A stretch of DNA of 26,545 nucleotides from Hungatella sp. UBA5385 (GCA_002409995.1 DHOR01000042.1:1-26545), one strand, 5' to 3'. Counted from the first letter of the stretch, positions 8,233-16,813 are shown. The notes: generated from the sequence alone by a model not told the origin. A program made the numbers and translations.

Positions 8233-8250
8233 GGAAGGGTGGACAAAGAG

Positions 8251-9042
8251 ATGAATAACATAATGAAACCTACTGCATGCAAGATTCTTGAAGTGATAAA
8301 AGAGAGTATTCATGAGTATACATTTAAAGTTGCAGTTGATATGAAGATAGAACATGGACAGTTTCTACAGCTTTCCATACCAAAGATAGGTGAAGCGCCT
8401 ATATCCGTAAGTAATTTCGGTGACGGCTGGATGGATTTTACCATCCGTTCCGTAGGTAAGGTAACCGATGAAATCTTTAGAAAAGAAGCAGGAGATACCT
8501 TATTCCTTAGAGGTGCATACGGAAAGGGCTGGCCGGTAGAGCAGTTTAAAGACAAACACATGGTTATTATTACAGGCGGAACAGGGCTTGCTCCTGTTAA
8601 GAGTATCTTGAATTTATTCTATGATCAGCCTGATTATGTGAAGAGTGTAACCTTAATCGCAGGATTTAAGAATGAAGACAGTATTATATTTAAAGGTGAT
8701 TTAGACAGATGGAAAGAGAAATTCACAACTTATTATACACTGGATAAAGATCAAAAAGAAGGCTGGAATACAGGATTTGTAACTGAATTCGTTTCCAAGG
8801 TGGACTTTGAGAAGTTTGGCGATGACTATGAGGTGGTGCTTGTGGGACCGCCGCCAATGATGAAGTTTACAGGTCTGGAAGCTGTCAAATGCGGCGTACC
8901 GGATGAGAAGATCTGGGTATCCTTTGAGCGTAAGATGTCATGTGCAGTAGGTAAATGCGGACACTGCCGGATTGATGAGGTTTATGTATGCCTGGATGGC
9001 CCTGTATTTAACTATACTCAGGCTAAATATCTGGTTGACTAA
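8251..9042 (+). CDS. asrB: Anaerobic sulfite reductase subunit B (FAD/NAD(P)H, 2Fe-2S)
   Basis: A 263-residue flavoprotein of the ferredoxin-NADP reductase/PyrK type. It has an FAD-binding barrel at about 5-95 (TIRSVGKVTDEIF, LFLRGAYGKGWPV), a nucleotide-binding domain starting at ITGGTGLAPVKSIL, and a C-terminal 2Fe-2S site spaced CX4CX2CX7C in SCAVGKCGHCRIDEVYVC. It takes electrons from NAD(P)H and passes them to AsrA. I chose the ATG at 8251: a GTG at 8239 is in frame but overlaps the GGGAAGGG ribosome site. It follows asrA by 18 bases. Confidence 0.93.
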   Translation: MNNIMKPTACKILEVIKESIHEYTFKVAVDMKIEHGQFLQLSIPKIGEAPISVSNFGDGWMDFTIRSVGKVTDEIFRKEAGDTLFLRGAYGKGWPVEQFKDKHMVIITGGTGLAPVKSILNLFYDQPDYVKSVTLIAGFKNEDSIIFKGDLDRWKEKFTTYYTLDKDQKEGWNTGFVTEFVSKVDFEKFGDDYEVVLVGPPPMMKFTGLEAVKCGVPDEKIWVSFERKMSCAVGKCGHCRIDEVYVCLDGPVFNYTQAKYLVD

Positions 9043-9061
9043 GGAAGGGAGCGAATATAGA

Positions 9062-10105
9062 ATGAATCACGATATTGATATTAAAAAAGTGCGGATTAAC
9101 TGTTTCAGACAGTCTAAAGTAGCAGGAGAGTTCATGCTTCAGCTCCGTGTTCCTGGTGCTTTAATCCAGGCAAAACATTTGAGCATGGTAGAGGAAGTCT
9201 GTGAGAAATGGGGCAATGGAACCTTCCATATCGGTACCAGACAGACCCTGAATATTCCTGGAATTAAATATGAGAATATTGATGAGGTAAATAAATTTAT
9301 CAGAGGTTATATTGAAGAAGTTGATATTCAGACCTGTGATGTAGATATGGAGTCCACAGATGCAGGCTATCCAACCATCGGCGCCCGTAACATCATGTCC
9401 TGTATCGGCAATGCACACTGTATTAAGGGCAATGTCAATACATACCAGCTGGCCAGAAAGATTGAGAAACTGATTTTCCCTTCTCATTATCATATTAAGA
9501 TTGCGGTAGCAGGTTGTCCCAACGACTGTGTTAAGGCTAATTTCAATGACTTTGGTATTATGGGAATTAATAAACAGGTGTATGATATTGACCGCTGCAT
9601 CGGCTGCGGCGCCTGTGCAGAAGCCTGTGAACATCATGCAACCGGAGTACTCACCTTAAATGAAAACGGTAAGATTGATAAGGATACCTGCTGCTGTGTA
9701 GGCTGTGGAGAGTGTTCCCTTATCTGCCCTACAGGCGCATGGACAAGAGGCAAGACGCTGTACCGAGTCACACTTGGCGGACGTACAGGAAAACAGAATC
9801 CCCGTTCAGGGAAGCTGTTCTTAAACTGGGTAACAGAAGAGGTATTACTGGGTATGTTTGCCAACTGGCATAAATTCTCAGCATGGGCCCTTGATTACAA
9901 ACCGGAATATTTACATGGCGGTCACTTAATTGACCGGGTAGGTTATAAAGAGTTTGTGAAACACATCTTTGAAGGTGTGGAATTTAATCCTGAAGCCAAG
10001 ATGGCTGATGACATCTACTGGCAGGAAAATGAGCAGAGAGGTAATATGCATGTAATGCCATTATCCCAGCATAAACATGCAGGCCCTCAGAGCTCAGCAA
10101 ACTAA
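9062..10105 (+). CDS. asrC: Anaerobic sulfite reductase subunit C (sirohaem catalytic subunit)
   Basis: A 347-residue catalytic subunit that reduces sulfite to sulfide in six electrons. The sirohaem/4Fe-4S site is C114-x5-C120 (CIGNAHC) with C152-x3-C156 (GCPNDC). After it a two-cluster ferredoxin insert is visible (CIGCGACAEACEHH from C179, and CVGCGECSLICPTGAW), as in AsrC proteins. The N-terminal half carries the substrate-side FHIGTRQTLNIPG. The start at 9062 follows GGAAGGGAG; an upstream in-frame ATG lies inside asrB and has no ribosome site. The tail is histidine-rich (HVMPLSQHKHAG). It ends the operon just before a strong terminator. Confidence 0.94.
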   Translation: MNHDIDIKKVRINCFRQSKVAGEFMLQLRVPGALIQAKHLSMVEEVCEKWGNGTFHIGTRQTLNIPGIKYENIDEVNKFIRGYIEEVDIQTCDVDMESTDAGYPTIGARNIMSCIGNAHCIKGNVNTYQLARKIEKLIFPSHYHIKIAVAGCPNDCVKANFNDFGIMGINKQVYDIDRCIGCGACAEACEHHATGVLTLNENGKIDKDTCCCVGCGECSLICPTGAWTRGKTLYRVTLGGRTGKQNPRSGKLFLNWVTEEVLLGMFANWHKFSAWALDYKPEYLHGGHLIDRVGYKEFVKHIFEGVEFNPEAKMADDIYWQENEQRGNMHVMPLSQHKHAGPQSSAN

Positions 10106-10118
10106 TCAAAACTTATAT

Positions 10119-10175
10119 AAGATTCGAAGCAGCGGCAGCTAGAAATACAATACCGCTGCTTCGAATCTTTCTTTT
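10119..10175 (+). terminator. Rho-independent terminator of the sulfur/Asr operon
   Basis: Arms at 10119-10135 and 10153-10169 pair over 17 bp around a 17-base loop, followed by TTCTTTT. It starts 14 bases after the asrC stop and probably separates this operon from the siroheme genes. A TAAAAT at 10191-10196 could be a -10 for the next operon, but I see no convincing -35 box. Confidence 0.85.
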
Positions 10176-10231
10176 AAGGCAGTATTATGATAAAATAATA
10201 AGTGTGTTAAGAAATACGCAAAGGAGAAAAC

Positions 10232-10867
10232 ATGGCATATTTTCCGTTTTTTATAGATATAAAAGGTCAGAAATGTCTCATAGCAGGCGGCGGAATGGTA
10301 GCTTACCGGAAGGTTATGGTGCTGAAGGATTACGGCCCGGAGATTACAGTGGTTGCCCCTCATATGATTCCCCAGCTTGTAGAAATCTCACAAGAAGAAT
10401 CAGGTTCCATTCATCTTGTGGAACGGCTGTTTGAAGATTCGGATTTGGAAGGCGTTGATTTTGTGGTGGCAGGTACAGATGATGAAGCGTTAAACCGCAG
10501 AATATCACAGATGTGCCATGAGAGAAAGCTGCCTGTTAATGTGGTTGATGTGCAGGATGAGTGCAGCTTTATATTTCCGGCTCTTATGAAAGAGAAGGAT
10601 ATTACCATTGGCATTTCCACAGGAGGAAGCAGCCCCATTATTGCACAGGAGCTGAAAAAACGATTTCAGAAGGTGATTCCGGAAGGAATTGGCCATCTCT
10701 CGGCAGAGCTTGGAAGCTATCGGAAGCTTGTAAAATCCAGAGTGGATCAGCAGCCTGTAAGAGCTGAAATATTCAGAGAAATGGCAGATACAGGAATCAG
10801 ACAGGGCGGTGTTCTCGCAGAAGACCAGGTTCTGGAAATAATTGATAAAAAGCTGAAAGGATTATAA
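10232..10867 (+). CDS. Precorrin-2 dehydrogenase/sirohydrochlorin ferrochelatase (CysG N-domain/Met8 type)
   Basis: A 211-residue stand-alone protein like the N-terminal half of CysG. The NAD-binding segment is CLIAGGGMVAYRKVMVL, the catalytic-aspartate region is PVNVVDVQDECSFIFPA, and TIGISTGGSSPIIAQELKKR follows. It oxidises precorrin-2 to sirohydrochlorin with NAD and may insert the iron to make sirohaem, the cofactor of AsrC just upstream. CAAAGGAG precedes the ATG. The next gene, hemC, begins 8 bases after the stop, so the two are co-transcribed. Some members of this family lack chelatase activity, which cannot be judged here. Confidence 0.9.
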   Translation: MAYFPFFIDIKGQKCLIAGGGMVAYRKVMVLKDYGPEITVVAPHMIPQLVEISQEESGSIHLVERLFEDSDLEGVDFVVAGTDDEALNRRISQMCHERKLPVNVVDVQDECSFIFPALMKEKDITIGISTGGSSPIIAQELKKRFQKVIPEGIGHLSAELGSYRKLVKSRVDQQPVRAEIFREMADTGIRQGGVLAEDQVLEIIDKKLKGL

Positions 10868-10875
10868 ACAGACAG

Positions 10876-11778
10876 ATGAAGAAAAAGATTTATATAGGAA
10901 CAAGAACCAGTGAGCTGGCAGTTACCCAATCTAAACTGGTAGGAGCTGCCATACAGAAGGTACTTTCAGAGACAGAGATAGAATACATCATGAAGATGAC
11001 GGAAGGTGACCGGATTCTCAATAAACCTTTGCTGGAATTTGGGGGAAAGGGCGTATTTGTCAGTGAGTTTGAGCAGGCTTTGTTAAAGGGGGAGATCGAT
11101 CTTGCTGTTCACAGCGCTAAGGACCTTCCCATGGAGCTGGAACCGGGGCTTGGAATCGTTGCTGTTCCCGAGAGAGAAGACCCGAGAGATGTGCTCATAA
11201 CACCAGCCGGCTGTGAGGATTTTAAATCCAAAAAAGAAATTGTCATCGGCACCTCCAGTCTGCGGAGACAATTGCAGATTCAGGAGATAGGAAAGGAAAT
11301 GTGGCCCTGGGCCTCAGTCCGCTGTGAAAATCTCAGGGGCAATGTTCCCACAAGACTTGGAAAGCTGACAGATGGTCTCTATGACGGCATTATACTGGCG
11401 GCAGCAGGTATCAAAAGACTGGGACTTGAGGAAGATAAAAGATATCAGTATCACTATTTTGACTGTGAAACCTTTATTCCTGCAGGCGGTCAGGGAATTC
11501 TGGCTGTGGAAGGAAGAGTGGAAGGGGAGACAGCGGAGCTTGTAAGAGGGATTCAGAATCAGGAGGCATTTATCTGCCTGATGCTGGAACGGAAGATATT
11601 AAGGCTGTTAGATGCAGGCTGTCATGAGCCCATTGGCGTTTATTCCAGAGTTAAGGGAGATCAGATAGAGGTATTTGGAATCAACAGAAGAAATGAGCAG
11701 ACAAGAAAAATCCACCTTTGGGGTGAGATTGAGCAGACAGCGGCTCTGGCAGAAGAGGCAGCCAGAGGACTGATGTAA
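10876..11778 (+). CDS. hemC: Hydroxymethylbilane synthase (porphobilinogen deaminase)
   Basis: A 300-residue protein, normal length, joining four porphobilinogen units into hydroxymethylbilane. Recognisable segments are IGTRTSELAVTQ at the N-terminus, FVSEFEQALLKGEIDLAVHS, IGTSSLRRQLQI (arginines that bind substrate carboxylates), NLRGNVPTRLGKL, and DAGCHEPIGVYS, whose cysteine anchors the dipyrromethane cofactor. It supplies the CobA-HemD fusion encoded next. HemA, HemL and HemB are not in this window. The ribosome site is weak, suggesting coupling to the gene 8 bases upstream. Confidence 0.95.
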   Translation: MKKKIYIGTRTSELAVTQSKLVGAAIQKVLSETEIEYIMKMTEGDRILNKPLLEFGGKGVFVSEFEQALLKGEIDLAVHSAKDLPMELEPGLGIVAVPEREDPRDVLITPAGCEDFKSKKEIVIGTSSLRRQLQIQEIGKEMWPWASVRCENLRGNVPTRLGKLTDGLYDGIILAAAGIKRLGLEEDKRYQYHYFDCETFIPAGGQGILAVEGRVEGETAELVRGIQNQEAFICLMLERKILRLLDAGCHEPIGVYSRVKGDQIEVFGINRRNEQTRKIHLWGEIEQTAALAEEAARGLM

Positions 11779-11798
11779 TAGGAAAGGAACTGGTAAAA

Positions 11799-13382
11799 AT
11801 GAAAAGAACAGGAAAAGTATATCTTGTTGGTGCCGGTCCCGGTGATAAAGGGCTGATTACGGAAAAGGGCTTAAACAGACTGCACTCCTGCGATGCAGTT
11901 GTTTATGATTCCCTGTCATCAGATGAACTTCTCAGTGAGGTTCCTGAGAATTGTCAGAAGATATATGTGGGGAAAAGATGCGGTCATCACTCCATGAAAC
12001 AGACTGAAATCAATAAGATTCTCATAGAACTGGCACAGAAGGGAATGACTGTAGTGCGTCTAAAGGGGGGAGACCCCTTTGTATTCGGCAGAGGCGGGGA
12101 AGAGATTATGGCTCTTTCGGACCATGGAATCCCTTATGAGGTCATATCCGGCGTCACCTCAGCTATAGCAGCGCTGGCTTCAGCAGGAATTCCCATTACC
12201 CACAGGGGAATCAGCAGAAGCTTTCATGTGATGACAGGTCATACTATGGCAGAGGATGGATCAGTTCCTCCGGACTTTCATGCATTTGCCGGACTTTCCG
12301 GCACTCTTGTATTCTTAATGGGACTAAGGAATCTGCCTGTTATAGTAAGTGGTCTGCTGGAGCAGGGCAAATCCGCTGACACGCCTGCAGCAGTCATTCA
12401 AAATGGTACCCTGGCAAATCAGAAAACGGTGAGAGGAACCCTGGCTGATATTGAAGATAAGGCAAAAGAAGCAGGAATCGGAAGCCCTGCAATTATTGTT
12501 GTAGGTGATGTGGTTTCTCTTGATTTATCCTCCACTCTTAAGGAACCTTTGAAAGGGTGCAGAATCGGCATCACAGGTACCCCCGGACTGACAGAGAAGC
12601 TTAAGAACACTCTTGAAAATGAAGGCGCTTCTGTAGAAAAGCTGCTGACTCTTGGCGTAAAATCCCATAGAAGTGAAGCTGCCATGGTTCGGGCATATAA
12701 AAACTTAAAACAGTATAAATGGATTGTATTTACCAGTGCCAATGCAGTGAGAGAATTTTTCGCAGGTCTTATGGAACAGGGCTATGATAACCGTGCGCTT
12801 GGTCATGTGAGATTCGCCACTGTGGGTAAGGGGACTGGAAGAGAGCTTCGCCAGTATGGTTTTCGATCGGACTATACCCCAGACAGATACTGCGCCCTTG
12901 ATCTGGCAGTTGGTTTAAAGGGGATTCTGGACAAAGAAGACCGTTTGCTCATACCAAGATCAAAGGGAGGATCACCTGAATTAAACCGTATTTTTGATGA
13001 GAATGGGAATTCCTATGATGATATTATCCTATATGAAGTGGAGTCATTGTGGAAGGAAGGAGAACCAACAAATCTCAGCCTTGAAGGTCTTAACTATATT
13101 ACTTTCGCCAGTGCTTCCGGTGCAGAGGCATTTTTTCAACAGTCTCCTGCAGATGTTTTTGATTCTGCAAAAGAGGTGAAAATAGTCTGCATCGGGGATA
13201 TTACCGCAAAAGCGCTGGAGGCTCATGGAAGAAAGCCGGATATTGTGGCTGATGAATATACAGCGCAGGGCATTACTGAGGCTGTGATCCATGACTGGTC
13301 ATTGAAACAATCCATGTTACCCTTAAAATCTAAAGAATCCATAAATTGTATAAACAATTCGCGTTTTGACTTGAAAAGTTAA
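11799..13382 (+). CDS. cobA-hemD: Fused uroporphyrinogen-III C-methyltransferase/uroporphyrinogen-III synthase
   Basis: A 527-residue two-domain enzyme. Residues about 4-245 are the SAM-dependent methyltransferase (VYLVGAGPGDKGLIT, VVRLKGGDPFVFGRGGEE, VISGVTSAIAALASAGIP), which makes precorrin-2. Residues about 255-510 are HemD-like (GCRIGITGTPGLTEKL, WIVFTSANAVREFF, YITFASASGAEAFF), which closes the ring to uroporphyrinogen III. The fusion therefore takes HemC product to precorrin-2, and the gene two upstream finishes sirohaem. This fusion is common in Firmicutes siroheme clusters. The last 25 or so residues look like a non-conserved tail. GGAAAGGAA precedes the ATG. Confidence 0.94.
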   Translation: MKRTGKVYLVGAGPGDKGLITEKGLNRLHSCDAVVYDSLSSDELLSEVPENCQKIYVGKRCGHHSMKQTEINKILIELAQKGMTVVRLKGGDPFVFGRGGEEIMALSDHGIPYEVISGVTSAIAALASAGIPITHRGISRSFHVMTGHTMAEDGSVPPDFHAFAGLSGTLVFLMGLRNLPVIVSGLLEQGKSADTPAAVIQNGTLANQKTVRGTLADIEDKAKEAGIGSPAIIVVGDVVSLDLSSTLKEPLKGCRIGITGTPGLTEKLKNTLENEGASVEKLLTLGVKSHRSEAAMVRAYKNLKQYKWIVFTSANAVREFFAGLMEQGYDNRALGHVRFATVGKGTGRELRQYGFRSDYTPDRYCALDLAVGLKGILDKEDRLLIPRSKGGSPELNRIFDENGNSYDDIILYEVESLWKEGEPTNLSLEGLNYITFASASGAEAFFQQSPADVFDSAKEVKIVCIGDITAKALEAHGRKPDIVADEYTAQGITEAVIHDWSLKQSMLPLKSKESINCINNSRFDLKS

Positions 13383-13420
13383 GCAATTAGGTTTATTTTA
13401 TTATTGAAGGAGGCTTGACT

Positions 13421-13942
13421 ATGGATTATTTAGTAGTATATACGAGCAACACAGGCAATACAGAAAAAGTGGCTCTTAAAATCTTCGAAACGCTTCCGGG
13501 GAAATCAAAGGATATCATTAAGGTTGAGGACTATAAGGGAGAAGAGGCTGATCTGTATTTTGTAGGTTTCTGGAATGACAGAGGAACCTGCGGTAGCGGA
13601 ATCATGGACTTCTTATCCAGTCTTCATGGTAAAAGAGTAGCGCTGTTCGGTACATGTGGAATGACCGGAAGTGATGAGTATTACAAAGAGGTGGAAAACA
13701 GAGTTTCTGTATTTCTCTCTGATGATAATGAATACCTGGGAGGCTTTTTGTGTGGAGGCAGACTGATGCCTCAGGTACTTGAAAAGTATAAGCAGATGCA
13801 GGCCATCAATGATACCCCCCAGATCAGAAGTATGATCGGAGCTTACGAACAAGGGATGCTGCACCCGGACAAACAGGACTTTGAAGCAGCCAAACGGTTT
13901 GTTGAGAAGATTCTCAGCAAACATCAGAAAAAGGAGAATTAA
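13421..13942 (+). CDS. Short flavodoxin-family protein (BilS-like)
   Basis: A 173-residue FMN-binding flavodoxin. The phosphate-binding loop is YTSNTGNTEKVA at residues about 7-18; the segments YFVGFWNDRGTCGSGIMDF and VALFGTCGMTGSDEYY follow. It resembles, from memory, the short flavodoxins called BilS that accompany the bilirubin reductase BilR in gut Firmicutes, but no BilR-like gene is in this window. It may pass electrons to a redox enzyme; the partner is unknown. I start at the ATG at 13421, seven bases after GAAGGAGG, rather than at an in-frame TTG two codons upstream. It lies 38 bases after cobA-hemD and 3 bases before ftsH. Confidence 0.8.
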   Translation: MDYLVVYTSNTGNTEKVALKIFETLPGKSKDIIKVEDYKGEEADLYFVGFWNDRGTCGSGIMDFLSSLHGKRVALFGTCGMTGSDEYYKEVENRVSVFLSDDNEYLGGFLCGGRLMPQVLEKYKQMQAINDTPQIRSMIGAYEQGMLHPDKQDFEAAKRFVEKILSKHQKKEN

Positions 13943-13945
13943 TAT

Positions 13946-15799
13946 ATGGGTGTTAGAGATGATAACAATGGCAATAACAACAAAAAGCCATTTATCTATT
14001 ACTACATTATTGTAATGATAGTGATGATTCTGTTTAACGCACTGATGGTACCCTGGATTCAATCAAAAACCGTACAAGAGGTGCCTTACAGTACGTTTCT
14101 GGAGATGATAGATAAGGGACAGGTGGTGGATGTTGCCAGAACAGAAACAGAGATACAGTTCCGTGCTGATACCGGAAATACCGGTTGGGACGGTGATAAG
14201 GCTTATGGAACTTATAAAACCGGGCTTTGGCCTGACGAGAAGCTGACAGAACGGCTGCAGGCTCAAAATGTAATTTTTAAGGAATATATTGTGGAGCCGG
14301 TATCTCCAATTATCTCAATCTTAATTACATGGGTGGTACCGATTCTGATCTTTGTATTTATAGGCAACTACATGTCGAAACAGATGCAGAAGCGGATGGG
14401 CGGTTCCAACGCCATGACCTTCGGCAAATCCAATGCTAAGATATATGCAGAATCAGAAACAGGCAAGACTTTCGCAGATGTAGCAGGACAGGAGGAAGCG
14501 AAGGACGCATTAAAGGAGATTGTGGATTTCCTTCATAATCCCAGCAAGTATGCAGACATCGGAGCTTCTCTTCCAAAAGGAGCGCTCTTAGTGGGTCCTC
14601 CCGGAACAGGTAAAACACTGCTTGCAAGAGCTGTGGCAGGAGAGGCTAAAGTGCCTTTCTTCTCCATATCAGGCTCTGAATTCGTGGAAATGTTCGTAGG
14701 TATGGGTGCGTCTAAGGTCCGTGACTTATTTAAACAGGCCAATGAAAAAGCTCCCTGTATAGTGTTTATTGATGAGATTGATACCATCGGTAAAAAACGT
14801 GACGGAAGCGGGTTCAGTGGTAATGATGAGAGAGAGCAGACTTTAAACCAGCTCCTTGCAGAGATGGATGGATTTGATGGCAAGAAGGGTGTAGTCATTC
14901 TGGCTGCTACCAACCGTCCTGATTCTCTTGATAAGGCACTTCTTCGTCCAGGGCGTTTTGACAGACGAATTCCTGTGGAGCTTCCAGATTTAAACGGTCG
15001 TGAAGCCATCTTAAAAGTTCACGGTAAGAACGTTAAGCTTTCCGACAATGTGGAATTCCGCGGAATTGCTCTTGCAACAGTAGGAGCCAGTGGTGCTGAG
15101 CTTGCCAATATCATTAATGAGGCAGCTCTTCGTGCGGTTCGTATGGGAAGAAACCTGGTAACACAGCAGGATTTAGAGGAAAGTGTAGAGGTTGTTATTG
15201 CAGGATACCAGAAGAAAGAATCCAATGTCAGTCTCAATGAGAGAAAGATTATTGCTTACCATGAGGTTGGTCATGCTCTTGTTGCAGCAAGTCAGAGTCA
15301 TTCTGCACCTGTTCACAAGATCACCATTATTCCAAGAACCTCCGGCGCTTTAGGTTATACCATGCAGGTAGATGAAGAAGAACGTTTTCTGCTGTCAAAG
15401 GATGAGGCTCTTAATAAGATAGCTACCTATACAGGCGGCCGTTCCGCAGAGGAGCTGATTTTTAACACAGTGACCAGCGGAGCTTCCAATGATATTGAGC
15501 AGGCTACCAGAATTGCCAGAGCAATGGTGACACGGTATGGTATGACAGATGAGTTTGATATGGTGGCTCTTGAAACTGTAACAAACCAGTACCTTGGCGG
15601 GGATACCTCCCTTGCCTGTTCACCGGATACTTCAACGAAGATTGACCAGGCTGTCATCCGCATTGTGAAGGAGCAGCATGAGAAGGCTCTTAATATCCTG
15701 AAGGAAAATGAGGCAAAGCTTCATGAGATTGCTGCGTTTCTTCTGGAAAAAGAGACCATTTCAGGGGAAGAGTTCATGGAGATTTATAACCGGGCTTAA
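13946..15799 (+). CDS. ftsH: ATP-dependent zinc metalloprotease FtsH
   Basis: A 617-residue membrane protease of normal FtsH design. A first membrane helix at about 13-35 is followed by an extracytoplasmic domain to about 115 and a second helix at about 115-135. The AAA+ module has Walker A GPPGTGKT (217-224), Walker B IVFIDEID, pore loop EMFVGMG and the second-region-of-homology arginines in RPGRFDRRIP. The zinc site is H439-E440-x-x-H443, with D516 as the likely third ligand. It degrades damaged or short-lived membrane and cytosolic proteins. Its usual Firmicutes neighbours (tilS, hpt) are absent; instead it follows the flavodoxin by 3 bases. It may be a second ftsH copy; I cannot tell from one window. 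Confidence 0.95.
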   Translation: MGVRDDNNGNNNKKPFIYYYIIVMIVMILFNALMVPWIQSKTVQEVPYSTFLEMIDKGQVVDVARTETEIQFRADTGNTGWDGDKAYGTYKTGLWPDEKLTERLQAQNVIFKEYIVEPVSPIISILITWVVPILIFVFIGNYMSKQMQKRMGGSNAMTFGKSNAKIYAESETGKTFADVAGQEEAKDALKEIVDFLHNPSKYADIGASLPKGALLVGPPGTGKTLLARAVAGEAKVPFFSISGSEFVEMFVGMGASKVRDLFKQANEKAPCIVFIDEIDTIGKKRDGSGFSGNDEREQTLNQLLAEMDGFDGKKGVVILAATNRPDSLDKALLRPGRFDRRIPVELPDLNGREAILKVHGKNVKLSDNVEFRGIALATVGASGAELANIINEAALRAVRMGRNLVTQQDLEESVEVVIAGYQKKESNVSLNERKIIAYHEVGHALVAASQSHSAPVHKITIIPRTSGALGYTMQVDEEERFLLSKDEALNKIATYTGGRSAEELIFNTVTSGASNDIEQATRIARAMVTRYGMTDEFDMVALETVTNQYLGGDTSLACSPDTSTKIDQAVIRIVKEQHEKALNILKENEAKLHEIAAFLLEKETISGEEFMEIYNRA

Positions 15800-15802
15800 A
15801 GC

Positions 15803-16750
15803 TTACTTTTGCTTCAGCACCTCAGCATACATCCAGCCATTATACTTTAAAACAGACTGATCCTTTAATATGGACATCTGCTTACGCCACTCACTGGGAG
15901 TATGACCCATAGTGGCAAGAAAATGGCGGTTAAAGCTGGAAATGGAGCGAAATCCCACACGTTCGGATATGCTGATAACAGAATCCTCTGTCATACGCAG
16001 CAGATCAGCAGCCTTACGGATTCTGATGGAAATCAAATGCTCCAGAGGGCTGATTCCTAAGACAGAGGAGAACAGCCTGCGGAAATGTGTAGGGCTTAAG
16101 CCGCATAAATCAGCCAGATATTCCATAGGGAAATCTTCCATATAATGAAAACGGATATAATTTAAGGCCGGAGAAATGACCAGAGCATTCTCCGGCTGTT
16201 TTTCTGCCTTTTTATTCTGTGTATCTGAAATGCGCAGAAGGTGGGCAGCTAATGTAAGAAATAGCCCCCGTACACTCAGTTCATATCCTTCTTTTTTCTC
16301 TTTCATTTCATTAATAATTCCAACAACAAGATTATAGATCACAGGATATTCCTTCTTCCCCATAATCAGATTCATATGATGCTCCGTAATTGTGAGAATC
16401 TCCAGATTCTGAATGTCAATTCCTGAGAAAAATGGATGGAGCAGCTCTCCGATATCTACAAATATATAGGACCATTTGCTTGCTGTGCCTTTTGTGCTGC
16501 AGGTGGTATGGGGAATATCGCAGGATACCGCAGTCACATCACCAGCCTGAAAGGTGCAGGTTGTGTCCTCAAAGGTCATAGTTCCGCTGTCACTTTCACA
16601 CAGCCCGATTTCCAGACAATTGTGAATATGAAGACGGCCTGAGGGCACATCAGAAATCCGCCAGTGTTCTCCAGTCAGCAGAAGAATGGGAAAATTGGCA
16701 GGCAGGTCATAGTCTCTGAATTCAATAACAGTCTTTTTGGGTCTGGACAT
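15803..16750 (-). CDS. AraC-family transcriptional regulator
   Basis: A 315-residue regulator. The N-terminal half is a cupin-like sensing domain (HIHNCLEIGLCESDSG, FQAGDVTAVSCDIPHT), and the last 100 or so residues contain two helix-turn-helix motifs (YLADLCGLSPTHFRRLF, ISERVGFRSISSFNRHF followed by GHTPSEWRK). I start at the ATG at 16750, after AAAAGGAG, rather than 21 codons upstream. It is divergent from the sugar ABC importer and is probably its activator in response to the imported saccharide. Its 3' end meets ftsH with only 3 bases between the stop codons, and I see no separate terminator hairpin there. Confidence 0.92.
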   Translation of the reverse strand: MSRPKKTVIEFRDYDLPANFPILLLTGEHWRISDVPSGRLHIHNCLEIGLCESDSGTMTFEDTTCTFQAGDVTAVSCDIPHTTCSTKGTASKWSYIFVDIGELLHPFFSGIDIQNLEILTITEHHMNLIMGKKEYPVIYNLVVGIINEMKEKKEGYELSVRGLFLTLAAHLLRISDTQNKKAEKQPENALVISPALNYIRFHYMEDFPMEYLADLCGLSPTHFRRLFSSVLGISPLEHLISIRIRKAADLLRMTEDSVISISERVGFRSISSFNRHFLATMGHTPSEWRKQMSILKDQSVLKYNGWMYAEVLKQK

Positions 16751-16783
16751 ATTGGCTCTCCTTTTGTTGTTTTCAATATTTAT

Positions 16784-16813
16784 ATTATACAATATAGATA
16801 ATCCTTGTTTCAA
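16784..16813 (-). promoter_or_regulatory. Sigma-A promoter of the AraC-family gene
   Basis: On the minus strand TTGAAA (16808-16813) is followed after 18 bases by a perfect TATAAT (16784-16789), 34 bases upstream of the chosen start codon. Confidence 0.7.

Noticed and set aside
7834..8355. 173-residue minus-strand open frame opposite the asrA-asrB junction
   Set aside because: It is antisense to the cysteine-rich ferredoxin region of asrA and to the start of asrB, with no ribosome site or domain.
9161..9637. 158-residue minus-strand open frame opposite asrC
   Set aside because: It lies fully within asrC, has no ribosome site and shows no recognisable domain.
13613..14062. 149-residue minus-strand open frame across the flavodoxin-ftsH junction
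   Set aside because: It overlaps two clear plus-strand genes and has no family features.
14533..15009. 158-residue minus-strand open frame opposite the ATPase part of ftsH
   Set aside because: It is a shadow of a strongly conserved coding region, with serine-rich, domain-free content.
15797..15805. Bidirectional terminator between ftsH and the araC-type gene
   Set aside because: Only 3 bases separate the stop codons, and no stem with a T-tract could be found across the junction.
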